A DNA stretch of 64,000 bases from contig NZ_CBVI010000001.1 in NCBI RefSeq assembly GCF_000513195.1, positions 62,001 to 126,000 of the forward strand. Reading direction: 5' to 3'. Position numbers and translations under genes: made by a program. The notes below the pieces were generated by a model. The model made no database searches. It had not been told where the DNA came from and worked only from the letters and a program-made list of their open reading frames with translations. Below are positions 7,719-15,245 of the stretch, one piece after another; within the stretch, counting starts at the first letter, position 1; each line of letters starts with the position of its first letter. The DNA comes from Bacteroides timonensis (GTDB taxonomy: Bacteria > Bacteroidota > Bacteroidia > Bacteroidales > Bacteroidaceae).

Positions 7719-10160
7719 TCACTTATAGCCCCGTCCAGAAGGGCTTTTCCGTTTCTTCCGATAGCCATCTTCCTCTTTTACAATATATTGCAAATTCACC
7801 GCCTTGCGCAAAAGCCGTTTGCCCGTAGATTCGGACATTCCGGTGTTTTGCACCGCTTGAATAAACTCCGTATAAGTAAATCTACGAGACAAAGACGTGA
7901 GAATCTCATCCAACCGGTGAAAACGATGCATGCTGACGGGAGGCAGAGTAGTGTCGAGCAACGAAGTACTGAGCAAAAGACTATGCTCCAACAGCGTACG
8001 GGTGATGTCCATTGCCGTGCGGAAGTCTTCATCCGTACAAACATACTCCTTGGCATAGCGGTAATCTTCCCATTTGCGGAAGATGGTGAAGACAGCAGCC
8101 AGGCGCATCCCCAACAGTCCCGCACGGCGGATGAGGCTGCCTGAAGAATCACGCCCTTCCAACAGTGCCCGGCGCAGTAACTCGCTGAACATTTCCGTAT
8201 GGAGCTGCCACTGCGCAGGACTGAAGGTGACCAGTGTGGGCGACTCCAACAGCACTTTATGCATCTCAAGCAGTTCCTGCCCCAAAGACTGGAAGTAGCT
8301 GCGAAGGTCAACCTGCTCATCACCGGGTGCACAGGATTCCCATTGCTGGTTCTGCTGACGGGTGTAGAATGCGAAACGGGAAAAAAGCCCCACTTCGAGC
8401 GAACGGAAAAAGACATAGAATTGCTCTTGCGTACCGGCAATGTTGAGCGCCAGGTGCGGATGCCGCACTACAATCGGATCGCCATCCACCTTGTACGATG
8501 AGGAAACTTCCTCGTGATGGGCGGCTTTGCAAAGGATGTCTTCATACTTACCGCAATCCTGGCCCAAAGAGGAAACCATCGTATTGATTTCGGTGGTAGT
8601 CATGCAGCACCCCAATTCACCGGCAGCGGCCAGATGTTCGATAAGACGGCTCTTGCTCGTAGTGGCAGATATCTTGAGATACTGCGCTTTCGGCTCTTCC
8701 GGTTTCAGGTTGATGTCCGGCAGACGTTTCTCATGCCTTGCCTGTTGTTGCTCTGTATCCCATACCAGCAGGGCTTGCTCATAAGATTTCTTGTTCGCAT
8801 GGCGTATCTGGTCGTAGTATTCCTGCGTGGGATCCAGCAAAACGGCTGTGAAAGCCATGACGCCCTTGCCCGTACCGGCAGGAGCCACAGTGGCCAGATA
8901 AAAATGCGGAGAATGCAGCGAATTCTTATAGTAGAAACGGACGTAAGGGAAAAGTGCGCTGCAACTGTTCAGGCAGCCCAGCAGCGTCATGTCACGTTCG
9001 CGCTTGTCACTTGCATAGCGGCAACAACGGGTCAGCAAGTCCGGCAGACGGGTAAAAACATCATCGGGAATGTAAGGTGCATCAGCACGCAATTCGTCAT
9101 TTTTCTCCAACACCGCTTCCGGATTTTCTTCTTCATTCGCCACACATCCGGGGCTATAAGTGACCCTGGCCCCTTTTTGGTCTCTCACCAACGCATTTTT
9201 CTTTTCCGGCAGGTTTCCAACAAACTGATATCCAGCCACTACGCGCTGACGAATATCTTCAGCCGTGAAATCACCCGATGCGTAACGGCAGGAGAAAAGA
9301 GAAATCAATTGTTCCAGTTCGTCAGGCGAAAAACCTTTACTTCCTGCCACACGCCCCAGTTTCAGGGCAAGGTCGTTGCGGTTGCCACGGCGGAAGGGGT
9401 TGCTACGTTCGAAATCGTCGAGCAGCTGGGGGATGAAGCCACAGGCGGAAGCCGGGGCAGAGCCACAGACTGTTCTCAGAGTCAACTCAGTAGCGGGCGA
9501 CAGCGTCTTCGTTTTTTCCGATGCGGACGTGACCGGTGCAGGCATAGGCGCAAGCACAACCTCAGGCATTTCAAATGCCACAGCTTCCTCGTTATAGTAC
9601 GCCTCGGGATGGTAGCTATAAAAACAGGGCTGGGTCAGAATCTTGCACTTCTCATCGTAGGGATGCCCTACATGGGCGCTCACCGCATTGCCTACCGCCG
9701 CGTAGAGGCGTGCATAATCTTGCCGCACATCTTCCGTACGCACGCGGACCAGCATTTTGATGCCTTCACCGGAGATACTGATAATCGAGGCGTAAGTGAA
9801 GGGCAAGGAGCATGCCAGACCGAACACTTCCTGCGTGCGTCGGTCGGTGTGGTCGAGGTCGACGCACAACAGCCCGCTGTGATCCGACAAATCTTTCACC
9901 GCATGTCCGTTCAGGCATACGCCGGCCGGCACAATGCACGGCATATTTTCCTTTATCGCCTGCGCTTCGGCTTCATGTCCGGGCAGAGCTTTCAGTCGGC
10001 GATATTCCAATACCTGCCGTCGATAACGGTCGCTACGCACCGTGTCCACAAATTCCCGGATAGTGATAGTACGTGATGTTTTACTCCGCACGCCCGGAAA
10101 TTCAGAGACGGAACCGGGAGATTCCGAATTTGCAATTTTTTTTTGATCTGTATCTTTCAT
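7719..10160 (-). CDS. BT4734-like primase-type N domain plus DUF3987 helicase-like ATPase
   Basis: An 813-aa cytoplasmic protein. Residues about 30-200 match the BT4734-like/VirE N-terminal domain (related to archaeo-eukaryotic primases), with GLLCVDLDH carrying a possible metal-binding Asp pair and TQPCFYSYHPEAYYN at its end. A middle segment (about 240-320) is the primase-associated helical domain (SNPFRRGNRNDLALKLG, AEDIRQRVVAGY). Residues about 370-800 are DUF3987, with a Walker A-like APAGTGKG near residue 427 and a later TTTEINTM strand resembling Walker B/sensor regions. Such proteins occur beside DUF4248, HU-like and amidase genes in Bacteroides and resemble replication proteins of mobile elements. 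The present role is unknown. Confidence 0.85.
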   Translation of the reverse strand: MKDTDQKKIANSESPGSVSEFPGVRSKTSRTITIREFVDTVRSDRYRRQVLEYRRLKALPGHEAEAQAIKENMPCIVPAGVCLNGHAVKDLSDHSGLLCVDLDHTDRRTQEVFGLACSLPFTYASIISISGEGIKMLVRVRTEDVRQDYARLYAAVGNAVSAHVGHPYDEKCKILTQPCFYSYHPEAYYNEEAVAFEMPEVVLAPMPAPVTSASEKTKTLSPATELTLRTVCGSAPASACGFIPQLLDDFERSNPFRRGNRNDLALKLGRVAGSKGFSPDELEQLISLFSCRYASGDFTAEDIRQRVVAGYQFVGNLPEKKNALVRDQKGARVTYSPGCVANEEENPEAVLEKNDELRADAPYIPDDVFTRLPDLLTRCCRYASDKRERDMTLLGCLNSCSALFPYVRFYYKNSLHSPHFYLATVAPAGTGKGVMAFTAVLLDPTQEYYDQIRHANKKSYEQALLVWDTEQQQARHEKRLPDINLKPEEPKAQYLKISATTSKSRLIEHLAAAGELGCCMTTTEINTMVSSLGQDCGKYEDILCKAAHHEEVSSSYKVDGDPIVVRHPHLALNIAGTQEQFYVFFRSLEVGLFSRFAFYTRQQNQQWESCAPGDEQVDLRSYFQSLGQELLEMHKVLLESPTLVTFSPAQWQLHTEMFSELLRRALLEGRDSSGSLIRRAGLLGMRLAAVFTIFRKWEDYRYAKEYVCTDEDFRTAMDITRTLLEHSLLLSTSLLDTTLPPVSMHRFHRLDEILTSLSRRFTYTEFIQAVQNTGMSESTGKRLLRKAVNLQYIVKEEDGYRKKRKSPSGRGYK

Positions 10161-10248
10161 TTTTGCAATGTTACAGTATCAGGCACAGGCACTATTACCT
10201 CCGCCGCTGTAAAGGAAAGCATAATAAAATAAACGGCATGGGACGTTT

Positions 10249-10307
10249 TGTACACTTTTCATTTTTATATAACTGATAATAAACATATTACAAATGAAAA
10301 GTGTACA
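10249..10307. repeat. Perfect 16-bp inverted repeat upstream of primase-like gene
   Basis: Arms tgtacacttttcattt (10249-10264) and aaatgaaaagtgtaca (10292-10307) are exact reverse complements across a 27-nt A/T-rich spacer. It lies 89 nt upstream of the start of the primase/DUF3987 gene. It may be an operator, a replication or recombination site, or an mRNA leader hairpin. Confidence 0.75.
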
Positions 10308-10369
10308 TTTTTACGCACAACACTATTTAACATACAGAGTTTCCACCTAGCAATTAAAACTCCAATCCG

Positions 10370-10588
10370 TCATCTCCCATATTTCTCTATTTCCCTCTTT
10401 CTGATTCTCTTTTCTTTCTCCGCCTCATATTCGTCAATGAGCTTAACTCCGTCTCTTACAATACGTCTGACGATCCGCTCCTCTTGATCAGTCAGTCCCC
10501 CCTTTTCTTTCAAATTAGTAAAAATCGTCTCCACCTCTTTCAGTAAAACCAGATTAGTGCTATGACATTTTTTATGAGCTGTTCCCAT
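10370..10588 (-). CDS. Small charged hypothetical protein
   Basis: A frame with an N terminus of MGTAHKKCHSTNLVLLKEVE when started at the ATG at 10588. A longer start at 10624 would translate the repeat segment just upstream and is less likely. The 72-aa product is helical and ends in a strongly charged tail (EYEAEKEKRIRKREIEKYGR). I do not recognise a family. It lies between the primase-like gene and the N-glycan PUL, in the same direction as the former. No clear ribosome binding site is visible, and base composition is like its neighbours. It could be a small regulator of the upstream module or a spurious frame. Confidence 0.4.
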   Translation of the reverse strand: MGTAHKKCHSTNLVLLKEVETIFTNLKEKGGLTDQEERIVRRIVRDGVKLIDEYEAEKEKRIRKREIEKYGR

Positions 10589-10607
10589 TATTAGTTGACA
10601 AGGCATC

Positions 10608-10708
10608 AGTTGACAAGGGAACAAGAGAGAGAGAGAACTTTAAAGTACCTGTCTTTAAACCTAAGAGAGTTACAAACTCCCTTGTCAATTGGTCAACTGT
10701 TCTCTTGT
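10608..10708. repeat. Imperfect inverted repeat cluster (ttgacaaggga / tcccttgtcaa)
   Basis: The left side carries gttgacaaggcatcagttgacaagggaacaag as overlapping parts. The right side carries the reverse complements tcccttgtcaa, gtcaact and ctcttgtt. The arms are about 50 nt apart. No recombinase gene is adjacent. It may be a structured terminator or a remnant of a mobile element boundary. Confidence 0.45.
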
Positions 10709-10736
10709 TTACTAAGAAACTTGAGCTTGCGAAAGT

Positions 10737-10813
10737 TAAGTAAATGGATTATACGAAGAATGGGTAATTAAATTTTCATTTAACTACCCATCTCCGTATA
10801 ATAAATCCACTTA
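10737..10813. terminator. Long imperfect hairpin at the end of the N-glycan PUL
   Basis: Arms of about 33 nt (10737-10770 and 10780-10813) pair with a few mismatches around shared blocks taag, ggatt.atac and tgggta.tta. It begins 3 nt after the stop of the last GH92 gene on the minus strand. It lacks a strong U tract, so it may act as an mRNA 3' stabiliser as well as a terminator. Confidence 0.55.
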
Positions 10814-10815
10814 TA

Positions 10816-13092
10816 CTATTTCTTTTCAATCACCGGTTTATCCCCCATCGTCAACTCTAACGTTCCACCGTCCACAATATCCCGATGGTTGAAGAAAGGT
10901 TCCACCAACTCCCGACCGTTCAAGAGCATCTTCTGCACATACTTATTTTCGCGACTGTTGCCATGCGCTACAACTGTGAAAGTTTTTCCATCCTTCAGCT
11001 GGATGGTTGCCTTATTGAACAGTGGCCGGCCAATGGAATACACAGGCTTACCGGGACATACCTGATAAAATCCCATCGAATTGAGAATGAACCATGCCGA
11101 CATCTGCCCACAGTCTTCGTTGCCCGACAAGCCGTCAGGGTCATTGAAGTAAAGGGTATGGAGCACTTCGTCCACCAATTCCTGAGTTCTCCAAGGCTGA
11201 CCGACATAGTTATATAGATGTGCGATGTGGTGGCTCGGCTCATTTCCATGCGCATACTGCCCTATCAGACCTGAAATGTCAACGGATACCGATTCACCTT
11301 CCATAGCCGAAGGAGCGATGAACAAAGAGTCCAGCTTGCCGATAAAAGCCTCACGGCCTCCCATAAGATCCACCAACCCGTCCACATCATGAGGCACGAA
11401 CCAGGTCCACTGCCAAGCGGTACCTTCACAATAATCATCATTGCGGTGATTGGAAGAACGGGGATTGAAAGGTGTACGCCAGTTGCCTTCACTGTCCAGT
11501 CCGCGCATGAAGCGGGTGGAAGCATCGAAATAAACCTGGTATCCTTTAGCAAACGCTGCATATTTCTCCTGATTAGGTCTATCACCCAAAGCTTCCGCCA
11601 ATAGCGAAATGCACCAGTCATCATAAGCATACTCCAATGCTTTGGCCACCGATTCGTTGTCTTTATCGCAAGGTACATAGCCTATCTTGTTCTTCCAGTA
11701 TTTGGCTTGCGGCATCAGATGAGGCAATACCAGCGGAGGACACAGGATGCCGGTGGTGTCATATTCCGCAGCACGGATGCAGGCTTTGTAGGCGTCTTCC
11801 ACATCAAAATCACGATAGCCTTTTGTGTAAGCGTCAGCGATAATGGATGCGGCATGATAGCCAATCATGGTTCCGGTATAATTGCCTGCAAGTTCCCACA
11901 TAGGGAAGATGCCGCCTTCGCGCTGCTTCAGGATGAGCGAACGGATGAAAGCCTGGTTCAAATCCGGGTCGATAATCGTCATCAGGGGATGATAGGCACG
12001 GAAAGTATCCCACAAAGAGAAAACCGTGTAGACAGGATTTTCCACACTGCCTTGGTGGGGCTTCAGGTCCATGCCCAGATAGCGTCCGTCAGCATCCGTA
12101 AACAGATTGGGTTGCACGCCCGTATGATAGAGTGCTGTATAGAACATAGTCCGCTGGTCATCATCGTTGGTTTCGATATCTATTTTCGACAGATAATCAT
12201 TCCATGAATTGCGGGCGGCACTGCGCACACTGTCAAAGTCCCATCCGGGTATATCAGCCTCCACATTCCGGCGTGCTCCGTCCATATCCACGGCAGAAAC
12301 TCCTACTTTCACAAGGACTTGTTCGCCGGCTCCGGTCTGAAACTGCAACAGTGCTTTAGCTGTGGGCAGCAACGGTCCGCCTTCGTCCAGTGCCATAGAA
12401 TCGGTCACCAAAGTATAGGTGAACGGCTTGGAGAACTTGGCATAGAAATTAATGTATTGGTCGAAAGCCCAATATACCGTCTTCTTACGCCCGCGTATCT
12501 CGGTGTCGCTGATTACTTCCAGCTCCATTTCTTCATTCGTCTGGCGTTGCAGACTGTAATCCAGGTCAAGGATGAATCCTGCATCTTCCGCTTTCGGAAA
12601 AGTATAACGATGGATAGCCGCACGCCGGGTGGCGGTCAGTTCGGCCTTCACTTTATAGCGATCCAGAAATACCGAATAATAACCGGGTTGGGCCGTCTCA
12701 TTGTCGTGAGAGAAAGCGGAAGCGTATGCCATCTGCTGACTCTCCTTTCCCGTCGCATGATAATCTTGCCTGCCCACGGTAGGCATCAGCAATACGTCAC
12801 CATAATCTCCACAGCCTGTACCGCTGAGATGTGTATGCGAAAAACCGTTAATGGTAGAATCTGCATAATAATAACCTGAACAGGCGTCCCACTGATAAAT
12901 GCGCGTATCAGGGCTGGGCTGAATCATTCCGTTAGGCACTATAGCCCCGGGATAGGTGTGCCCGTGTCCTCCCGTACCAATGAACGGATTGACGTATGAT
13001 GAGTAATCTTGCATTGCCGGCGTACAACCGTACATCACCAGCAAAAGAAGACCGCTCATCAGCATAGAATTGATTTTCATGTTCTTCTTCAT
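10816..13092 (-). CDS. GH92 alpha-mannosidase (lipoprotein), PUL distal gene
   Basis: A 758-aa protein with a lipoprotein signal ending GLLLLVMYGC. It shows the full GH92 layout: an N-terminal beta-sandwich beginning YVNPFIGTGGHGHTYPG, then an (alpha/alpha)6 barrel with YCEGTAWQWTW (general acid Glu), GNEPSHHIAHLYN and GNEDCGQMSAW (base Asp). GH92 enzymes are calcium-dependent, inverting exo-alpha-mannosidases. This copy has the GNEPSHH motif common in alpha-1,2 mannosidases, though linkage cannot be fixed from sequence. It is the last gene of the minus-strand PUL, 25 nt after the GH97 gene, and should trim mannose from N-glycan released by the GH18 enzyme, probably in the periplasm or on the outer membrane. 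Confidence 0.95.
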   Translation of the reverse strand: MKKNMKINSMLMSGLLLLVMYGCTPAMQDYSSYVNPFIGTGGHGHTYPGAIVPNGMIQPSPDTRIYQWDACSGYYYADSTINGFSHTHLSGTGCGDYGDVLLMPTVGRQDYHATGKESQQMAYASAFSHDNETAQPGYYSVFLDRYKVKAELTATRRAAIHRYTFPKAEDAGFILDLDYSLQRQTNEEMELEVISDTEIRGRKKTVYWAFDQYINFYAKFSKPFTYTLVTDSMALDEGGPLLPTAKALLQFQTGAGEQVLVKVGVSAVDMDGARRNVEADIPGWDFDSVRSAARNSWNDYLSKIDIETNDDDQRTMFYTALYHTGVQPNLFTDADGRYLGMDLKPHQGSVENPVYTVFSLWDTFRAYHPLMTIIDPDLNQAFIRSLILKQREGGIFPMWELAGNYTGTMIGYHAASIIADAYTKGYRDFDVEDAYKACIRAAEYDTTGILCPPLVLPHLMPQAKYWKNKIGYVPCDKDNESVAKALEYAYDDWCISLLAEALGDRPNQEKYAAFAKGYQVYFDASTRFMRGLDSEGNWRTPFNPRSSNHRNDDYCEGTAWQWTWFVPHDVDGLVDLMGGREAFIGKLDSLFIAPSAMEGESVSVDISGLIGQYAHGNEPSHHIAHLYNYVGQPWRTQELVDEVLHTLYFNDPDGLSGNEDCGQMSAWFILNSMGFYQVCPGKPVYSIGRPLFNKATIQLKDGKTFTVVAHGNSRENKYVQKMLLNGRELVEPFFNHRDIVDGGTLELTMGDKPVIEKK

Positions 13093-13117
13093 ATTTTGAT
13101 TGTATTACGTTTTCATG

Positions 13118-15127
13118 TCAGGCAGGCATAAAGCTGATGGCTTGTCCGCCGCCTCTTGCCATAGAGACCGTCAGGGTGTCATTGGCAGTCACCAGTCTCT
13201 CAATGATGTCATAAGCCGTAGGATTAAGTTCCCAGTCGGCACCCTCTCCATCGGCATAGATCAAGGCACGGTATACCCTACCCTCTTCCAGAAAGTCTAA
13301 CTTAACATCCACTTTACGCGCTTCTTCGTTCGTTGCGGCTCCCAGGAAGTACTTATCTTTTGCCTTACGGACAATGACCACAAACTCTCCCGGTTCACCG
13401 GCCAGCGCTTCCGACCAGTCACAGTCGGCATCAAAATCGCGGAAGAACTGGAAAGCGGGATGTCCTTCATAGTTCTCGATCATGTCCGCCGCCATCTGCA
13501 AGGGGGAGTAAAGTATCACCCAATTAGCTATCTGCTTTGCCAATGTGGTGTTGATGCGGCAATCTTTGCTGTCCTTCATATTCCACTGCTTGCGATAGGG
13601 AGAGTTTTTGGCACGCTCGTACATGATATCGAATATGCCGGGCGTATAATCCATTGGTCCGGCAAGCAGACGGGTGAAAGGCAACATGACATGATGTTCC
13701 GGCGGATTACCTTCGCTCCAGGCATTCCATTCCATACCGCGGGCACCTTCACGGGTCATCATATTGGGATAGGTGCGGCGGATACCCGTATCTTTGATCG
13801 GTTCGTGCACATCGAGCGTAGTATGGTATTTGGCGGCTGTTTCCACTACTTTACGGTAATGGCGCACGTTGTATTGCCCGTGATGATTGTGTCCGTCGGG
13901 AAGTCCACCTGCATAACCGGTTTTCACAGAATGGATGCCCAGATCAGCATACCATTTATATGACTTATCCAATTGTTTCTCATAATTCATAATATTGCCT
14001 CCCGTCTCATGGTGTCCGATAATCTCGACTCCTTTTTCCCGGGCGTAGCGGGCAATTTCCTCTATATCAAAATCAGCATACGGACGGGTATAGTCGAATG
14101 TCTGAGAACCGCCCCAGTTTTCCCAACCTTCATTCCAGCCTTCATACATCACTGCTTCGATGTTGTTGGCCGCCGCAAAGTCGATGTACCGCTTTGCGTT
14201 CTCTGTTGTGGCACCGTGACGATCATTTATCACCCAACTTTCCACTCCCAGATGCATTCCCCACCAGATACCTACATATTTCATCGGACGTATCCAGTCG
14301 GTAGTTTCCAGCGCACAAGGTTCGTTCAGATTCAGGATAAGACCGGAGTTGATAAGCCCGACTGCTTTCGGGGCAATCTGTATAGTGCGCCAAGGTGTCT
14401 TAAAGCTTCCTCCGTTGAAGCGGGCTTTTATGCCGTCCGGCCAGGGAGCCAGTTCGGATTTAAAATTGCAGTTTCCCGTATTCTTCAAGGTCATCTCCGG
14501 AAAATCAGTCAATGCCGCTTCATGGATGCTGGCATATAAACCTCCGGTTTTGAAAGTCATGGGAGTATTTGCATTGTCTGTCCGGCTAACAGGCTGTGTA
14601 CGATATAGCAACTCGTATGTTTCATAATTGGCAGGTATGGACCACGAGGTGCCATCCTGTGCTATATTGAACGCAGTCAGTTCGTCTGTCACCAGAATAC
14701 TGTCAGCTCCGGAAACTTCATATTCATAGCGAAAACCTAATCCATCGTCGAAAACGCGGAAACGCAAAGTCAGTTTCGTGTTTGCCGCATCGGACAGGTG
14801 GACAGCCATTTCGTTGTAATGGTTGCGAATGGTTTTGTTTTCACCCCAAGGCTGGGTCCAGGTTTGGTCGTGAGTGGCGAAGTCGGTATTTACCACATGG
14901 AAATTTCCGAATAGATTAACCCCGTCATTGGCCTCGAAACCCAACATGGAGGGCTTGATAAACAAGGTATCTCCAATACTTACCTGATAAGCTATCTCAC
15001 CATTATCATCCAGATTGAGGGCAAGCCGGATATGGTCATCAGGCGAGGTTACTTCTGTCTGTTTCGAAGAAGTGCAACTTGCCAGAAACCAAAAGGATAC
15101 AATTATATATATAAGACGTTGTTTCAT
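13118..15127 (-). CDS. GH97 glycoside hydrolase, SusB-like inverting type
   Basis: A 669-aa lipoprotein (signal ending FWFLASC). It has an N-terminal beta-sandwich (MLGFEANDGVNLFG), a (beta/alpha)8 barrel and a C-terminal beta domain. Three glutamates fall at the spacing of the catalytic residues of SusB: HHETGG (about residue 375), DVHEPIK (about 440) and RGMEWNAW (about 464). This points to the inverting alpha-glucosidase branch rather than the retaining alpha-galactosidase branch. It lies between the GH18 and a GH92 in an N-glycan PUL, which suggests removal of alpha-glucose caps from immature N-glycans, but alpha-galactose is possible. A pair of hairpins separates it from the GH18 gene. 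Confidence 0.92.
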   Translation of the reverse strand: MKQRLIYIIVSFWFLASCTSSKQTEVTSPDDHIRLALNLDDNGEIAYQVSIGDTLFIKPSMLGFEANDGVNLFGNFHVVNTDFATHDQTWTQPWGENKTIRNHYNEMAVHLSDAANTKLTLRFRVFDDGLGFRYEYEVSGADSILVTDELTAFNIAQDGTSWSIPANYETYELLYRTQPVSRTDNANTPMTFKTGGLYASIHEAALTDFPEMTLKNTGNCNFKSELAPWPDGIKARFNGGSFKTPWRTIQIAPKAVGLINSGLILNLNEPCALETTDWIRPMKYVGIWWGMHLGVESWVINDRHGATTENAKRYIDFAAANNIEAVMYEGWNEGWENWGGSQTFDYTRPYADFDIEEIARYAREKGVEIIGHHETGGNIMNYEKQLDKSYKWYADLGIHSVKTGYAGGLPDGHNHHGQYNVRHYRKVVETAAKYHTTLDVHEPIKDTGIRRTYPNMMTREGARGMEWNAWSEGNPPEHHVMLPFTRLLAGPMDYTPGIFDIMYERAKNSPYRKQWNMKDSKDCRINTTLAKQIANWVILYSPLQMAADMIENYEGHPAFQFFRDFDADCDWSEALAGEPGEFVVIVRKAKDKYFLGAATNEEARKVDVKLDFLEEGRVYRALIYADGEGADWELNPTAYDIIERLVTANDTLTVSMARGGGQAISFMPA

Positions 15128-15164
15128 ATTGTTTGATTGTATAGGAGAAGAGTAGCCTCACAAG

Positions 15165-15219
15165 CAATGATACTACTTATATCATTGCGAGCCTCATCCT
15201 GATGTCAGCATGAGGCTCG
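15165..15219 (-). promoter_or_regulatory. Tandem intercistronic hairpins between GH18 and GH97 genes
   Basis: Two adjacent stem-loops: caatgat/atcattg (15165-15187) and cgagcctcat/atgaggctcg (15188-15219, 10 bp, 12-nt loop). No U tract follows on the minus strand. They probably tune expression of the downstream GH97-GH92 pair by partial termination or mRNA processing. Confidence 0.6.
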
Positions 15220-15245
15220 TTCTGACATATATTAAATATTTACTT

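Noticed and set aside
8514..10076. Plus-strand open frame of 520 codons
   Set aside because: It is antisense to the primase/DUF3987 gene, has no family features and no ribosome binding site; the minus-strand protein is well supported.
10249..10307. Invertible promoter flanked by inverted repeats
   Set aside because: The spacer is only 27 bp and contains no promoter match; known Bacteroides invertible promoters are longer, and no recombinase gene is adjacent.
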